NCBI RefSeq assembly: GCF_001187865.1
Contig: NZ_LGIT01000017.1
Location: 287,487 to 351,486, forward strand
Direction: 5' to 3'
Origin: Klebsiella sp. RIT-PI-d
Lineage (GTDB): Bacteria; Pseudomonadota; Gammaproteobacteria; Enterobacterales; Enterobacteriaceae
Length of the DNA stretch: 64,000 nucleotides
The notes under the pieces: model-generated
What the model saw: the letters and a program-made list of their open reading frames with translations, nothing else
Told to the model about the DNA's origin: nothing
Databases searched by the model: none
Shown here: positions 31,201-44,375 of the stretch, piece after piece
Layout of the letters: each line of letters opens with the position of its first letter
Position numbering within the stretch: position 1 is the stretch's first letter
Program-made: the position numbers and the translations under genes

Positions 31201-31926
31201 ATGGCTACCAATGCAAAACCCGTCTATAAACGCATTCTGCTTAAGCTAAGTGGCGAAGCCTTACAGGGTTCAGAAGGCTTCGGTATTGATGCAAGCATAC
31301 TCGACCGCATGGCTCAGGAAATCAAAGAACTGGTTGAACTGGGTATTCAGGTGGGTGTAGTCATTGGCGGCGGTAACCTGTTCCGTGGTGCGGGTCTGGC
31401 GAAAGCGGGTATGAATCGCGTTGTGGGCGACCACATGGGCATGCTGGCCACCGTCATGAACGGCCTGGCGATGCGTGATGCGCTACACCGCGCCTATGTG
31501 AACGCCCGCCTGATGTCAGCGATCCCGCTGAATGGCGTGTGCGACAACTATAGCTGGGCAGAAGCAATCAGCCTGCTGCGTAACAACCGCGTTGTGATCC
31601 TGGCGGCCGGTACCGGCAATCCGTTCTTTACTACCGATTCAGCCGCGTGCCTGCGCGGGATTGAAATCGAAGCGGATGTGGTACTGAAAGCGACCAAAGT
31701 TGATGGCGTATTTACTGCCGATCCGGCACAAGATCCAACCGCTACCATGTACGAGCAGCTGTCGTATAATGAAGTGCTGGATAAAGAACTCAAAGTCATG
31801 GATCTGGCGGCGTTTACGCTGGCCCGTGACCATAAACTGCCGATTCGTGTCTTCAACATGAACAAGCCTGGTGCGCTGCGCCGCGTTGTCATGGGTGAAA
31901 AAGAAGGCACACTGATCACGGAATAA
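31201..31926 (+). CDS. pyrH: Uridylate kinase
   Basis: Amino-acid-kinase-family UMP kinase, hexameric, activated by GTP and inhibited by UTP; essential for pyrimidine supply. It has 241 residues, the E. coli length. Motifs include [22 protein letters not shown] and [14 protein letters not shown]. The ATG at 31201 follows GGAAAGAAAC. Upstream are 110 bases after the tsf terminator that must contain its promoter, which I could not define clearly. Confidence 0.98.
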   Translation: MATNAKPVYKRILLKLSGEALQGSEGFGIDASILDRMAQEIKELVELGIQVGVVIGGGNLFRGAGLAKAGMNRVVGDHMGMLATVMNGLAMRDALHRAYVNARLMSAIPLNGVCDNYSWAEAISLLRNNRVVILAAGTGNPFFTTDSAACLRGIEIEADVVLKATKVDGVFTADPAQDPTATMYEQLSYNEVLDKELKVMDLAAFTLARDHKLPIRVFNMNKPGALRRVVMGEKEGTLITE

Positions 31927-32079
31927 TTTCCGTAGAGGCCAAATCCGGGTAATATTCCGCTTTAATTACGTGGGTCACTTACCCGGTGGCATAATGTAAA
32001 CAAGGCTATACTTAGCAAATCTGCCTGGCGGAATGCTATCGTCTGGTCTGTATGAGACAAGTTTTCAAGGATTCGTAAC

Positions 32080-32637
32080 GTGATTAACGAAATCAGAAAA
32101 GATGCTGAAGTTCGCATGGATAAATGCGTTGAAGCATTTAAAAACCAAATCAGCAAAATTCGTACTGGCCGTGCTTCTCCAAGCCTGCTGGACGGGATCG
32201 TTGTTCCTTATTATGGCGCGCCAACCCCGCTACGTCAGCTGGCTAGCGTGACCGTAGAAGATTCCCGTACCCTGAAAATCAACGTTTTCGACCGTAGCCT
32301 GAGTGCAGCGGTCGAAAAGGCGATTATGGCTTCCGATCTCGGTCTGAATCCAAGCTCTGCGGGTAGCGATATTCGTGTTCCGCTTCCGGCCCTGACCGAA
32401 GAGCGCCGTAAAGATCTGACCAAAATTGTACGCGGTGAAGCTGAGCAGGCTCGTGTCGCCGTGCGTAACGTACGCCGCGACGCAAACGACAAAGTGAAAG
32501 CACTGCTGAAAGAGAAAGAAATCAGCGAAGACGACGATCGTCGTTCGCAGGAAGACGTGCAGAAAATGACTGATGTCGCCATCAAGAAGGTTGATGCGGC
32601 GCTGGCAGAAAAAGAAGCGGAACTGATGCAGTTCTGA
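32080..32637 (+). CDS. frr: Ribosome recycling factor
   Basis: With EF-G dissociates post-termination ribosomes; essential. It has 185 residues starting with GTG at 32080 (reads [16 protein letters not shown]), the same non-ATG start as in E. coli. The tRNA-like three-helix domain with [17 protein letters not shown] and the C-terminal helix [17 protein letters not shown] are intact. The ribosome site is poor (AAGGATTC), consistent with moderate translation. It has a 153-base upstream gap from pyrH. Confidence 0.98.
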   Translation: MINEIRKDAEVRMDKCVEAFKNQISKIRTGRASPSLLDGIVVPYYGAPTPLRQLASVTVEDSRTLKINVFDRSLSAAVEKAIMASDLGLNPSSAGSDIRVPLPALTEERRKDLTKIVRGEAEQARVAVRNVRRDANDKVKALLKEKEISEDDDRRSQEDVQKMTDVAIKKVDAALAEKEAELMQF

Positions 32638-32656
32638 TATTTGCCGTAATACTGTA

Positions 32657-32705
32657 AACGCCGTACAGAGGGCTTTTGGGCTTTGCTGGCGGCGTTTTGC
32701 TTTTT
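32657..32705 (+). terminator. Terminator-like hairpin after frr
   Basis: AACGCCG (32657-32663) pairs with CGGCGTT (32690-32696) across a 26-base centre that itself can pair in part, and is followed by TTGCTTTTT. A second short hairpin GACGT/ACGTC with TTCTTTATTTT follows at 32726-32750. Confidence 0.65.
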
Positions 32706-32762
32706 ATACGCCACCCGCGCGATGCGACGTGGTGAACGTCTTCTTTATTTTCTGGACGCCTC

Positions 32763-33959
32763 ATGAAGCAATTAACCGTTCTGGGTTCGACTGGCTCTAT
32801 CGGATGCAGCACGCTTGACGTAGTTCGCCATAATCCCGATGTATTCGCTATAACGGCTTTAGTGGCAGGCAAAAACGTTGAGCGCATGGCTCAGCAGTGT
32901 CTGGAATTCTCCCCCCGTTACGCGGTGATGGACGATGCGCAAAGCGCGCAGGCGTTAACGCTTGCGCTGAGCGAGCATGGCTGCCGTACCGAGGTTCTCA
33001 GTGGTCAGCAGGCGGCCAGCGATATGGCGGCGCTGAGCGATGTCGATCAAGTTATGGCCGCAATCGTTGGAGCCGCCGGGCTGGTGCCGACGCTTGCAGC
33101 GATCCGCGCCGGAAAAACCGTGCTGCTGGCGAATAAAGAGTCACTGGTGACCTGCGGACGCCTGTTCATGGAGGCGGTAAAATACAGTAATGCGCAACTG
33201 TTACCGGTCGATAGTGAACATAATGCGATTTTTCAGAGTTTGCCGGAAACAATTCAACACAACCTGGGATACGCTGACCTTGAAGAGAATGGTGTTTCAT
33301 CCATTCTGCTTACCGGGTCAGGTGGCCCTTTTCGTGAGACTGCAATTGCCGAACTGGTCGCAATGACGCCGGATCAGGCCTGCCGTCATCCGAACTGGTC
33401 AATGGGGCGTAAAATCTCCGTTGATTCGGCCACCATGATGAACAAAGGTCTGGAATACATTGAAGCACGCTGGCTTTTTAACGCTTCAGCACGCCAGATG
33501 GAAGTGCTTATCCATCCGCAGTCGGTTATCCATTCGATGGTCCGCTATCGCGATGGCAGTGTACTGGCTCAGTTGGGCGAGCCGGATATGCGCACGCCTA
33601 TTGCTCATACTATGGGCTGGCCTGCACGCGTCGCGTCCGGCGTGAAGCCGCTGGATTTCTGCGCGCTGAGCGAGTTAAGTTTTGCTGCGCCTGATTACGA
33701 TCGTTATCCGTGCCTGAAACTGGCTATGGATGCATTTGAACAGGGGCAGGCGTTAACAACGGCGCTGAACGCGGCGAATGAAATCGCTGTGGCTGCGTTT
33801 TTAGCCTCGCAGATCCGCTTTACGGATATTGCCGCCCTGAATCTGGCTGTGCTTGAGACGGTTAACGTACCGGAGCCGCAGAGCATTGAGGATGTGCTGG
33901 CCGTTGATGCGATGGCGCGTGAGATTGCCCACCGTCAGGTCAGGCAACTCACGTGTTGA
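32763..33959 (+). CDS. dxr: 1-deoxy-D-xylulose 5-phosphate reductoisomerase
   Basis: First committed enzyme of the MEP isoprenoid pathway, target of fosmidomycin. It has 398 residues as in E. coli. The NADPH site GSTGSIG is at residues 8-14. The metal ligands are in [12 protein letters not shown] (Asp150, Glu152) and [16 protein letters not shown] (Glu231). The product feeds undecaprenyl synthesis by the next gene, uppS. A clear promoter and terminator lie directly after its stop codon. Confidence 0.98.
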   Translation: MKQLTVLGSTGSIGCSTLDVVRHNPDVFAITALVAGKNVERMAQQCLEFSPRYAVMDDAQSAQALTLALSEHGCRTEVLSGQQAASDMAALSDVDQVMAAIVGAAGLVPTLAAIRAGKTVLLANKESLVTCGRLFMEAVKYSNAQLLPVDSEHNAIFQSLPETIQHNLGYADLEENGVSSILLTGSGGPFRETAIAELVAMTPDQACRHPNWSMGRKISVDSATMMNKGLEYIEARWLFNASARQMEVLIHPQSVIHSMVRYRDGSVLAQLGEPDMRTPIAHTMGWPARVASGVKPLDFCALSELSFAAPDYDRYPCLKLAMDAFEQGQALTTALNAANEIAVAAFLASQIRFTDIAALNLAVLETVNVPEPQSIEDVLAVDAMAREIAHRQVRQLTC

Positions 33960-33989
33960 CCATAATCCACACCGCTGTCGTTGTGGTAT

Positions 33990-34018
33990 TTGTTAGCGCT
34001 GTGCTTCAGTGATATAGT
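33990..34018 (+). promoter_or_regulatory. Near-consensus sigma-70 promoter downstream of dxr
   Basis: TTGTTA (33990-33995), exactly 17 bases, and TATAGT (34013-34018) make one of the better sigma-70 matches in the window. Expected start is near 34025. Forty-five bases further lies an intrinsic terminator and only 130 bases further the uppS start codon. Confidence 0.7.
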
Positions 34019-34024
34019 CTGCGC

Positions 34025-34087
34025 CACCTGATGACGGATAATTTATCGTTTGTTATCAGGCGAGCCGTGATGAAACACGGCTTTTTT
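34025..34087 (+). ncRNA. Candidate small RNA or attenuated leader of uppS
   Basis: The predicted transcript of about 62 nt has a 5' stem closed by CCTGAT (34027-34032) and ATCAGG (34055-34060), then a perfect terminator: AGCCGTG (34063-34069), loop ATGAAA, CACGGCT (34076-34082) and six T residues to 34087. Promoter, short structured body and rho-independent end are the features of enterobacterial small RNAs. The same arrangement could be an attenuator controlling uppS and the genes behind it, or the 3' end of dxr with an unrelated promoter. I do not recall a named RNA at this position. Confidence 0.5.
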
Positions 34088-34147
34088 ACGAGAGAGCGTC
34101 ACTATTCCGGAGCATCGCTAATCCCTTTTCATGGACTAAAACGCGTT

Positions 34148-34906
34148 ATGTTGTCTGCTAATCAACCAATCGGCGAAAGTTTGCCTGCGCATGGCTGCCG
34201 CCACGTCGCGATAATCATGGATGGCAATGGGCGCTGGGCGAAGAGACAGGGCAAGATCCGGGCCTTCGGACACAAGGCCGGGGCAAAATCCGTCCGTCGC
34301 GCAGTCTCTTTCGCCGCGAATAATGGCATTGATGCGTTGACCCTTTACGCTTTCAGCAGTGAAAACTGGAATCGTCCGGCGCAGGAAGTAAGTGCATTGA
34401 TGGAGCTGTTCGTGTGGGCGCTTGATAGCGAAGTAAAAAGCCTGCACCGCCACAATGTTCGTTTGCGTATTATCGGCGATATCAATCGTTTTAACCCTCG
34501 TCTGCAGGAGCGTATCCATAAAGCCGAAACGTTAACCGAAAAAAATACCGGATTGACGTTAAATATCGCGGCTAATTATGGTGGACGATGGGATATTATT
34601 CAGGGAGTGCAGCACCTTGCTTCTCAGGTCCAGCAGGGACTTCTCCGTGCGGACCAAATCAGTGAAGAGATGCTAAGTCAGCAAATCTGTATGCATGAAC
34701 TGGCTCCTGTAGATTTAGTAATTAGGACAGGTGGGGAGCATCGCATCAGTAACTTTTTGCTTTGGCAAATTGCGTATGCCGAGCTTTACTTTACAGATGT
34801 TCTCTGGCCTGATTTCGATGAACAAGACTTTGAAGGTGCGCTGCATGCCTTTGCCAATCGAGAGCGTCGCTTCGGCGGCACGGAGCCCGGTGTTGACAAC
34901 GCCTGA
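34148..34906 (+). CDS. uppS: Undecaprenyl diphosphate synthase
   Basis: cis-Prenyltransferase making the C55 carrier for peptidoglycan and O-antigen; also called ispU. The ATG at 34148 (MLSANQPIGESLPAHGC) gives 252 residues, E. coli 253. An in-frame ATG at 34031 would add 39 residues and would pass through the terminator hairpin, so it is rejected as main start. The catalytic Asp25 lies in IIMDGNGRWAKRQ; the IRTGGEHRISNFLLWQ signature is intact. The ribosome site is weak. First gene of the envelope super-cluster uppS-cdsA-rseP-bamA. Confidence 0.96.
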   Translation: MLSANQPIGESLPAHGCRHVAIIMDGNGRWAKRQGKIRAFGHKAGAKSVRRAVSFAANNGIDALTLYAFSSENWNRPAQEVSALMELFVWALDSEVKSLHRHNVRLRIIGDINRFNPRLQERIHKAETLTEKNTGLTLNIAANYGGRWDIIQGVQHLASQVQQGLLRADQISEEMLSQQICMHELAPVDLVIRTGGEHRISNFLLWQIAYAELYFTDVLWPDFDEQDFEGALHAFANRERRFGGTEPGVDNA

Positions 34907-34918
34907 TGGGGGTCGCTT

Positions 34919-35776
34919 TTGCTGAAGTATCGCCTGATTTCTGCTTTTGTATTAATACCCGTCGTTATTGCGGCGCTATTTTTACTGCCACCCGTGGCTT
35001 TCGGCATCGTTACGCTGGTCGTGTGTATGCTGGCGGCATGGGAGTGGGGACAACTGAGCGGTTTTACCTCCAGAACACAGCGTGTGTGGCTGGCCGTACT
35101 GTGCGGTTTGCTGCTGGCTCTGATGCTGTTTATGCTACCGGAATACCACAATAATATTCATCAGCCGGTGATTGAAATGTCGCTCTGGGCCTCACTTGCC
35201 TGGTGGATTGTGGCGCTGGTGCTGGTGTTATTTTATCCGTCTTCAGCCGCGGTATGGCGACACTCAAAAACCCTGCGTCTGATTTTCGGCGTGCTCACTA
35301 TTATTCCTTTTTTCTGGGGTATGCTGGTGCTACGTGCCTGGCATTACACTACTAATCCCTATAGCGGCGCACTGTGGCTACTCTATGTTATGATCCTCGT
35401 CTGGGGCGCTGACTCGGGTGCTTACATGTTTGGCAAGCTATTTGGCAAGCATAAGCTGGCGCCGAAAGTGTCACCGGGTAAAACCTGGCAGGGCTTTTTG
35501 GGTGGACTGTTTACCGCAGCCATTATCTCCTGGGCTTATGGTCAATGGGCTAATCTGGACGTAGCACCGGCTACGCTGCTCATTTGCTCAATTGTTGCCG
35601 TACTGGCATCAGTGCTCGGTGATTTGACAGAAAGTATGTTTAAGCGTGAAGCCGGTATCAAAGACAGTGGTCATTTGATCCCAGGACACGGCGGCATTCT
35701 TGATCGTATCGACAGCCTGACGGCGGCGGTACCGGTCTTTGCCTGCCTGCTGCTGTTAGTTTTCAGGATGGTTTAA
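34919..35776 (+). CDS. cdsA: Phosphatidate cytidylyltransferase (CDP-diglyceride synthase)
   Basis: Makes CDP-diacylglycerol, precursor of all phospholipids. It has 285 residues with about eight transmembrane helices. The start is TTG at 34919 (TTGCTGAAGTAT), giving exactly the E. coli length and N-terminus [14 protein letters not shown]. The family signature [18 protein letters not shown] is near residue 240. It begins 12 bases after uppS and ends 11 bases before rseP. The GGGGG stretch upstream supplies a ribosome site. Confidence 0.97.
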   Translation: MLKYRLISAFVLIPVVIAALFLLPPVAFGIVTLVVCMLAAWEWGQLSGFTSRTQRVWLAVLCGLLLALMLFMLPEYHNNIHQPVIEMSLWASLAWWIVALVLVLFYPSSAAVWRHSKTLRLIFGVLTIIPFFWGMLVLRAWHYTTNPYSGALWLLYVMILVWGADSGAYMFGKLFGKHKLAPKVSPGKTWQGFLGGLFTAAIISWAYGQWANLDVAPATLLICSIVAVLASVLGDLTESMFKREAGIKDSGHLIPGHGGILDRIDSLTAAVPVFACLLLLVFRMV

Positions 35777-35787
35777 CGGAAGGTTTT

Positions 35788-37137
35788 ATGCTGAGCATTC
35801 TCTGGAACCTGGCCGCGTTCATCGTTACGCTGGGCGTGTTGATCACGGTGCATGAGTTTGGCCATTTCTGGGTTGCTCGCCGCTGTGGCGTTCGCGTAGA
35901 GCGGTTCTCTATTGGCTTTGGTACGGCGTTGTGGCGGCGTACCGATCGCCAGGGTACGGAATTCGTTATCGCGCTTATTCCGCTGGGCGGCTATGTCAAA
36001 ATGCTGGATGAGCGCATTGAACCGGTTGCCCCGGAGATGCGCCACTACGCGTTCAATAATAAAACGGTTGGCCAGCGTGCGGCCGTTATTGCTGCCGGTC
36101 CCGTCGCCAATTTCATCTTCGCCATTTTCGCCTACTGGCTGGTGTTTATCATCGGCGTGCCTGGCGTTCGTCCGGTAATTGGTGAAATAACGCCCAGTTC
36201 GGTAGCAGCAGAAGCACAAATTGCACCAGGAATGGAACTTAAAGCGGTTGACGGTATCGAAACGCCTGACTGGGATGCCGTTCGTCTTGAACTGGTCGCA
36301 AAAATCGGCGAGGAACAGACGACGCTCAGCGTGGCGCCCGTAGGTAGCGATCAACGGCAAAATAAAGTTCTCGATTTACGGGAATGGCATTTTGCTCCGG
36401 ATAAGGAAGATCCAATTGCGTCTTTGGGTATACGTCCGCGCGGCGCGCAGATAGAATCTGTGCTGGCAGAAGTACAGGCTGACTCCGCTGCACAAAAAGC
36501 GGGTTTGCAAGTCGGCGACAGGATCGTTAAAGTCGATGGCCAGCCGCTGACGCAATGGGCGACATTAGTCACACTGGTGCGCAGTCATCCTGGTAAAGGA
36601 TTGGCTCTTGAGATAGAAAGACAGGGAAGCCCCTTGTCATTAACCTTAATACCAGATACAAAACCGGGTAATAAGGCTGAAGGGTTTGCGGGAATTGTAC
36701 CAACAGTTATCCCGCTTCCGGACGAGTACAAAACAGTTCGCCAGTATGGGCCATTCAGCGCCATCGCACAGGCCACGGAGAAAACGTGGCAGCTGATGTC
36801 GCTAACGGTCAGAATGCTGGGAAAATTGATAACCGGTGATCTAAAACTGAACAACCTCAGCGGGCCGATCTCTATCGCCCAGGGGGCTGGGATGTCAGCG
36901 GAGTATGGGGTGGTTCCTTATCTGATGTTCCTTGCGCTCATCAGTGTGAATCTGGGCATTATAAACCTGTTCCCGCTGCCCGTTCTTGACGGGGGTCATC
37001 TGCTCTTTTTAGCGATTGAAAAGCTAAAAGGCGGCCCGGTATCCGAGCGAGTTCAAGACTTTACTTATCGCATTGGCTCGATTTTGCTGGTGTTGTTAAT
37101 GGGGCTTGCACTTTTCAATGATTTCTCTCGGTTGTAA
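35788..37137 (+). CDS. rseP: Site-2 zinc metalloprotease RseP
   Basis: Intramembrane protease that cuts RseA after DegS, releasing sigma-E, and clears signal peptides. It has 449 residues (E. coli 450). His22-Glu23-x-x-His26 (VHEFGHFW) sits in the first helix and the third zinc ligand in [13 protein letters not shown]. Two periplasmic PDZ domains lie between (about 127-309). It is coded beside bamA and skp, the sigma-E target genes for outer-membrane assembly, and upstream in the window lies sigma-E target degP. Confidence 0.98.
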   Translation: MLSILWNLAAFIVTLGVLITVHEFGHFWVARRCGVRVERFSIGFGTALWRRTDRQGTEFVIALIPLGGYVKMLDERIEPVAPEMRHYAFNNKTVGQRAAVIAAGPVANFIFAIFAYWLVFIIGVPGVRPVIGEITPSSVAAEAQIAPGMELKAVDGIETPDWDAVRLELVAKIGEEQTTLSVAPVGSDQRQNKVLDLREWHFAPDKEDPIASLGIRPRGAQIESVLAEVQADSAAQKAGLQVGDRIVKVDGQPLTQWATLVTLVRSHPGKGLALEIERQGSPLSLTLIPDTKPGNKAEGFAGIVPTVIPLPDEYKTVRQYGPFSAIAQATEKTWQLMSLTVRMLGKLITGDLKLNNLSGPISIAQGAGMSAEYGVVPYLMFLALISVNLGIINLFPLPVLDGGHLLFLAIEKLKGGPVSERVQDFTYRIGSILLVLLMGLALFNDFSRL

Positions 37138-37150
37138 GAGAGAGTGTTAG

Positions 37151-39604
<2,454 letters not shown>

Positions 39605-39647
39605 TTGCACCCAGCAAAGGAATGCAATAGCAGTGTCGCGCTGACAT

Positions 39648-39673
39648 CAACCTTTCCCGTAAGGGGTAGGTTG
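39648..39673 (+). other. Stem-loop in the skp leader
   Basis: CAACCTTTCCC (39648-39658) pairs with GGGGTAGGTTG (39663-39673) with one T-T mismatch and one wobble, closed by a GTAA (GNRA-type) tetraloop. It lies in the 122-base bamA-skp gap. No U-tract follows, so it is more likely a structured 5' leader or a processing signal than a terminator. Confidence 0.5.
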
Positions 39674-39726
39674 GTCACGCAAAGAACGGTGCCTTCGGGT
39701 ATCAATGGGATGGTAAGGAGTTTATT

Positions 39727-40212
39727 GTGAAAAAGTGGTTATTAGCGGCAGGTCTCGGTTTAGCAATGGTTACCTCTGCGCAGGCAGCAGACAAAATTGC
39801 AGTGGTTAACATGGGTAGTCTTTTCCAGCAGGTGGCTCAGAAAACAGGTGTTTCTAACTCTCTGGAAAATGAGTTTAAAGGCCGCGCAGCCGAGCTTCAG
39901 AGAATGGAAGGCGATCTGCAGAGCAAAATGCAGCGCTTGCAGTCTATGAAAGCCGGTTCTGACCGTAGCAAACTGGAAAAAGACGTGATGGCGCAGCGTC
40001 AGACTTTCGCTCAGAAAGCGCAGGCATTTGAGAAAGATCGTGCGCGTCGTTCTAACGAAGAGCGTGGCAAACTGGTTACCCGCATTCAGAGCGCGGTGAA
40101 ATCTGTTGCCAGCAGCCAGAGCATCGACCTGGTTGTCGACGCAAATACCGTTGCTTATAACAGCAGCGATGTTAAAGACATCACTGCTGATGTGCTGAAA
40201 CAGGTTAAATAA
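39727..40212 (+). CDS. skp: Periplasmic chaperone Skp (OmpH)
   Basis: Trimeric jellyfish-shaped chaperone holding unfolded outer-membrane proteins on the way to BAM. It has 161 residues from GTG at 39727 after AAGGAG, the same start codon as in E. coli. The signal peptide ends TSAQA, mature [15 protein letters not shown]. The long central coiled-coil (about 45-125) is rich in Lys, Gln and Glu. It is 3 bases from lpxD, so translation is coupled. Confidence 0.98.
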   Translation: MKKWLLAAGLGLAMVTSAQAADKIAVVNMGSLFQQVAQKTGVSNSLENEFKGRAAELQRMEGDLQSKMQRLQSMKAGSDRSKLEKDVMAQRQTFAQKAQAFEKDRARRSNEERGKLVTRIQSAVKSVASSQSIDLVVDANTVAYNSSDVKDITADVLKQVK

Positions 40213-40215
40213 GTA

Positions 40216-41241
40216 ATGCCTTCAATTCGACTCGCTGATTTAGCACAGCAGTTGGATGCAGAGTTACACGGTGATGGCGATATCGTCATCACCGCTGTCG
40301 CGTCCATGCAATCTGCTCAAGCAGGTCATATCACTTTCATGGTAAATCCTAAATACCGTGAGCACCTGGCGGCTTGCCAGGCGTCCGCCGTTGTGATGAC
40401 CCCTGACGATCTTCCTTTTGCCAACAGCGCGGCGCTGGTAGTGAAAAATCCCTACCTGACCTATGCGCGTATGGCTCAGATCCTTGATACCACACCTCAG
40501 CCTGCGCAGAATATCGCGCCGGGTGCCGTTATCGATCCTACTGCGCAACTGGGCAACAACGTGTCGATCGGTGCGAATGCCGTTATCGAATCCGATGTTG
40601 TACTGGGTGATAACGTGGTAATCGGTGCCGGTTGCTTCATTGGTAAAAAGACGAAAATCGGCGCGGGCACCCGACTGTGGGCCAACGTTAGCATTTACCA
40701 TGAGATTGAGATTGGCGCAAACTGCCTGGTTCAGTCCGGCACCGTAATCGGCTCTGATGGCTTTGGCTATGCGAACGATCGCGGTAACTGGGTGAAGATC
40801 CCGCAGTTAGGTCGCGTTATTATCGGCGATCGCGTCGAGATCGGCGCATGTACCACCATCGATCGCGGCGCGCTGGATGACACCCTTATTGGTAATGGGG
40901 TGATTATTGATAATCAGTGTCAGATTGCACATAACGTCGTGATTGGCGACAATACCGCCGTTGCGGGCGGCGTTATCATGGCAGGCAGCCTGAAAATTGG
41001 CCGTTACTGTATGATTGGCGGCGCCAGCGTAATCAACGGGCATATGGAAATCTGCGATAAGGTGACGGTCACCGGTATGGGCATGGTTATGCGTCCTATT
41101 ACTGAGCCGGGCGTCTACTCATCCGGTATCCCGCTGCAGCCCAATAAGACATGGCGTAAAACCGCCGCTCTGGTGATGAATATTGATGATATGAGTAAGC
41201 GTCTCAAAGCTATTGAACGCAAGGTCAATCAACAAGACTAA
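40216..41241 (+). CDS. lpxD: UDP-3-O-(3-hydroxymyristoyl)glucosamine N-acyltransferase
   Basis: Third enzyme of lipid A synthesis, adding the N-linked 3-hydroxymyristoyl chain. It has 341 residues, as in E. coli. The N-terminal uridine-binding domain is followed by a left-handed beta-helix of hexapeptide repeats ([19 protein letters not shown]...) and a C-terminal helix pair. The catalytic His239 lies in [14 protein letters not shown]. It sits directly after skp. Confidence 0.98.
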   Translation: MPSIRLADLAQQLDAELHGDGDIVITAVASMQSAQAGHITFMVNPKYREHLAACQASAVVMTPDDLPFANSAALVVKNPYLTYARMAQILDTTPQPAQNIAPGAVIDPTAQLGNNVSIGANAVIESDVVLGDNVVIGAGCFIGKKTKIGAGTRLWANVSIYHEIEIGANCLVQSGTVIGSDGFGYANDRGNWVKIPQLGRVIIGDRVEIGACTTIDRGALDDTLIGNGVIIDNQCQIAHNVVIGDNTAVAGGVIMAGSLKIGRYCMIGGASVINGHMEICDKVTVTGMGMVMRPITEPGVYSSGIPLQPNKTWRKTAALVMNIDDMSKRLKAIERKVNQQD

Positions 41242-41346
41242 AGCTTCACCCGAAAACGTCTGTACATTCCGGCCTGCTGGCATTCATCAGATTGCCACGG
41301 GCCGTGTTATTATTGCTGTTCATTATATTTAGACAGGAAGAGTATT

Positions 41347-41802
41347 TTGACTACTGACACTCATACTCTGCATATTGAAGAGATTCTTGAGCTTCTGCCG
41401 CACCGTTTTCCTTTTCTTCTGGTTGACCGCGTGCTGGATTTTGAAGAAGGTCGTTTTCTGCGCGCAGTAAAAAATGTCTCGGTTAACGAGCCGTTTTTCC
41501 AGGGCCATTTTCCGGGCAAGCCGATTTTACCTGGCGTGCTGATTCTGGAAGCAATGGCACAGGCTACCGGTATTCTGGCGTTTAAAAGCGTGGGGAAACT
41601 GGAGCCGGGCGAGCTGTACTATTTCGCAGGTATCGATGAAGCGCGCTTTAAGCGTCCCGTCGTGCCTGGCGATCAAATGATCATGGAAGTCACTTTCGAG
41701 AAAACCCGCCGTGGCCTGACCCGCTTCAAAGGCGTGGCGCTGGTTGATGGTAAAGTTGTTTGCGAAGCTACGATGATGTGTGCGCGTAGCCGGGAGGCCT
41801 GA
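41347..41802 (+). CDS. fabZ: 3-hydroxyacyl-[acyl-carrier-protein] dehydratase FabZ
   Basis: Hot-dog fold dehydratase of fatty-acid elongation. It competes with LpxA for 3-hydroxymyristoyl-ACP, which makes the adjacent position in the cluster meaningful. It has 151 residues starting with TTG at 41347 after AGGAAG, as in E. coli. The catalytic pair is His54 ([10 protein letters not shown]) and Glu68 (LILEAMAQ). The 105-base gap to lpxD is the largest within the lipid A genes and may hold a promoter. Confidence 0.97.
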   Translation: MTTDTHTLHIEEILELLPHRFPFLLVDRVLDFEEGRFLRAVKNVSVNEPFFQGHFPGKPILPGVLILEAMAQATGILAFKSVGKLEPGELYYFAGIDEARFKRPVVPGDQMIMEVTFEKTRRGLTRFKGVALVDGKVVCEATMMCARSREA

Positions 41803-41805
41803 TAC

Positions 41806-42594
41806 GTGATTGATAATACCGCCTTTATTCATCCGAGCGCCATTGTGGAAGAGGGCGCCGTTATCGGTGCCAGCGCCCATATTGGCCCGTTTTGTATTGT
41901 GGGATCCAACGTCGAAATCGGCGAGGGAACCGTACTGAAATCCCATGTTGTTGTGAATGGCCACACTAAAATTGGCCGCGACAACGAGATTTATCAGTTC
42001 GCTTCTATTGGAGAAGTTAACCAGGATCTGAAATATGCTGGTGAACCGACTCGGGTAGAAATTGGCGATCGCAACCGCATCCGCGAAAGCGTCACCATTC
42101 ATCGTGGCACAGTACAGGGCGGTGGATTGACGAAGGTGGGCAGCGACAACCTGTTAATGATCAACGCTCACGTCGCGCATGATTGTAACGTCGGAAATCG
42201 CTGTATCCTCGCCAACAACGCAACGCTGGCGGGGCACGTATCGCTGGATGACTTCGTCATCATTGGCGGCATGACGGCTGTCCATCAGTTCTGCATTATC
42301 GGTGAACATGTGATGGTCGGCGGCTGCTCCGGTGTGGCGCAGGACGTTCCTCCGTATGTCATTGCGCAGGGCAACCACGCTACGCCATTCGGTGTCAACA
42401 TCGAAGGGCTGAAGCGTCGTGGGTTTAGCCGGGAAGCGATTACCGCTATCCGTAATGCCTACAAACTGCTCTACCGCAGCGGAAAAACGCTGGAAGAGGT
42501 TAAACCAGAAATCGCTGAGCTGGCCGGACAATATCCGCAAGTGCAGGCCTTTACTGATTTCTTCGCCCGTTCAACGCGCGGTCTTATCCGTTAA
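41806..42594 (+). CDS. lpxA: UDP-N-acetylglucosamine acyltransferase LpxA
   Basis: First enzyme of lipid A synthesis (O-acylation of UDP-GlcNAc). It has 262 residues from GTG at 41806, three bases after the fabZ stop. The left-handed beta-helix repeats are obvious ([19 protein letters not shown]). The catalytic His125 lies in [12 protein letters not shown]. Its stop overlaps the lpxB start (TAATG). Confidence 0.98.
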   Translation: MIDNTAFIHPSAIVEEGAVIGASAHIGPFCIVGSNVEIGEGTVLKSHVVVNGHTKIGRDNEIYQFASIGEVNQDLKYAGEPTRVEIGDRNRIRESVTIHRGTVQGGGLTKVGSDNLLMINAHVAHDCNVGNRCILANNATLAGHVSLDDFVIIGGMTAVHQFCIIGEHVMVGGCSGVAQDVPPYVIAQGNHATPFGVNIEGLKRRGFSREAITAIRNAYKLLYRSGKTLEEVKPEIAELAGQYPQVQAFTDFFARSTRGLIR

Positions 42595-43742
42595 TGGCTG
42601 AACCTCGCCCATTAACGATTGCCCTGGTCGCCGGAGAAACCTCCGGCGATATTCTTGGTGCCGGTCTCATCCGCGCGCTCAAAGCCCGTGTTCCGCACGC
42701 GCGTTTTGTCGGCGTGGCGGGTCCCCGTATGCAGGCAGAAGGGTGTGAAGTCTGGTATGAGATGGAAGAGCTGGCGGTAATGGGCATTGTCGAGGTGCTT
42801 GGTCGCTTACGCCGCCTGCTGCATATTCGCGCCGATTTAACCCGTCGATTCACGGATCTCAGGCCAGATGTATTTGTCGGTATTGATGCGCCGGATTTTA
42901 ATATCACCCTTGAGGGTAATCTTAAAAAGCAGGGCATTAAGACCATTCACTACGTCAGCCCGTCCGTCTGGGCATGGCGACAGAAACGCGTTTTCAAAAT
43001 AGGCAGATCCACCAACATGGTGCTGGCTTTTCTGCCTTTCGAAAAAGCGTTTTATGACAGATTCAACGTACCCTGTCGTTTCATCGGACATACCATGGCG
43101 GATGCAATGCCGCTTGATCCGGATAAGAACGCGGCGCGCGATGTTCTGGGGATCCCCCATCATGCCCGCTGTCTGGCATTGTTACCCGGCAGTCGCGGAG
43201 CAGAAGTCGAGATGCTCAGTGCCGATTTCCTGCGTACCGCAGAGCGATTGCGCGAAACGTATCCTGACCTTGAAGTGGTCGTGCCGCTGGCAAATGCGAA
43301 ACGTCGCGAGCAGTTTGAGCGTATAAAGGCTGACGTTGCGCCGGCGCTTACGGTGCATCTGCTGGACGGCATGGCCCGCGAAGCAATGGTCGCAAGCGAT
43401 GCCGCACTGCTCGCATCCGGCACCGCCGCGCTGGAGTGTATGCTGGCAAAATGCCCGATGGTGGTGGGATATCGTATGAAGCCCTTTACCTTCTGGCTGG
43501 CAAAGCGGCTGGTTAAAACGGATTATGTTTCGCTGCCGAATCTGCTGGCCGGCCGGGAACTGGTCAAAGAGCTTCTGCAGGAAGAGTGCGAACCGCAAAA
43601 ACTCACCGATGCGCTATTACCGCTGCTGGCGAACAGCCATACCCGCCATGTGATGCATGACACATTCCGCGAGCTGCATCAACAGATCCGCTGTAATGCC
43701 GATGAGCAGGCAGCCGATGCGGTACTGGAGTTAGCCCCATGA
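42594..43742 (+). CDS. lpxB: Lipid A disaccharide synthase
   Basis: GT19 glycosyltransferase joining UDP-diacylglucosamine and lipid X to the lipid A disaccharide; peripheral inner-membrane enzyme. It has 382 residues, the E. coli length. Family motifs [14 protein letters not shown] near the N-terminus and [13 protein letters not shown] and [21 protein letters not shown] further on are intact. Overlaps by 1 base with lpxA and 4 bases with rnhB. Confidence 0.98.
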   Translation: MAEPRPLTIALVAGETSGDILGAGLIRALKARVPHARFVGVAGPRMQAEGCEVWYEMEELAVMGIVEVLGRLRRLLHIRADLTRRFTDLRPDVFVGIDAPDFNITLEGNLKKQGIKTIHYVSPSVWAWRQKRVFKIGRSTNMVLAFLPFEKAFYDRFNVPCRFIGHTMADAMPLDPDKNAARDVLGIPHHARCLALLPGSRGAEVEMLSADFLRTAERLRETYPDLEVVVPLANAKRREQFERIKADVAPALTVHLLDGMAREAMVASDAALLASGTAALECMLAKCPMVVGYRMKPFTFWLAKRLVKTDYVSLPNLLAGRELVKELLQEECEPQKLTDALLPLLANSHTRHVMHDTFRELHQQIRCNADEQAADAVLELAP

Positions 43743-44335
43743 TAGAATTTGTTTATCCACACACGCACCTGGTCGCCGGTGTGGATGAAGTCGGCCGTGG
43801 TCCGCTGGTAGGCGCAGTGGTCACCGCGGCGGTGATCCTCGATCCCGCCCGACCCATTGTTGGCCTGAATGATTCAAAAAAGTTATCCGAGAAACGTCGT
43901 CTGGCGCTGTTTGATGAGATTGTCGAAAAGGCATTATGCTGGAGTCTCGGACGCGCCGAGCCGCACGAAATTGATGAGCTCAATATTCTCCATGCGACGA
44001 TGCTGGCGATGCAGCGCGCCGTTGCCGGGTTAAGTATTGTGCCTGAGTATGTACTGATCGACGGTAATCGCTGTCCGGCGCTGGCCATGCCTTCCATGGC
44101 CGTGGTCAAAGGCGACAGCCGAGTGGCAGAAATTAGTGCGGCCTCTATCATTGCTAAAGTCACGCGTGATGCAGAAATGACGGCGCTGGATTTGACCTTT
44201 CCTCAATATGGCTTTGCGCAGCATAAAGGCTATCCAACCGCTTTTCATCTTGAAAAACTGGTGGAGCATGGTGCGACAGAGCATCATCGGCGTAGCTTTG
44301 CGCCTGTAAAACGCGCACTGGGCCTGGTGTCCTGA
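43739..44335 (+). CDS. rnhB: Ribonuclease HII
   Basis: Cuts RNA in RNA-DNA hybrids and single ribonucleotides misincorporated by DNA polymerase III, whose alpha subunit is the next gene. It has 198 residues as in E. coli. Catalytic Asp16-Glu17 are in [15 protein letters not shown] and further acidic residues in LIDGNR and VTRDAEM. Start overlaps lpxB (ATGA). Confidence 0.98.
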   Translation: MIEFVYPHTHLVAGVDEVGRGPLVGAVVTAAVILDPARPIVGLNDSKKLSEKRRLALFDEIVEKALCWSLGRAEPHEIDELNILHATMLAMQRAVAGLSIVPEYVLIDGNRCPALAMPSMAVVKGDSRVAEISAASIIAKVTRDAEMTALDLTFPQYGFAQHKGYPTAFHLEKLVEHGATEHHRRSFAPVKRALGLVS

Positions 44336-44375
44336 TTCTTGTGACGTAACTTAATAAACCGGAATCTCTCTACAA

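Noticed and set aside
34031..34147. A 39-residue N-terminal extension of uppS
   Set aside because: It would be translated across the terminator hairpin and is absent from known UppS proteins; kept only as a note because the frame stays open.
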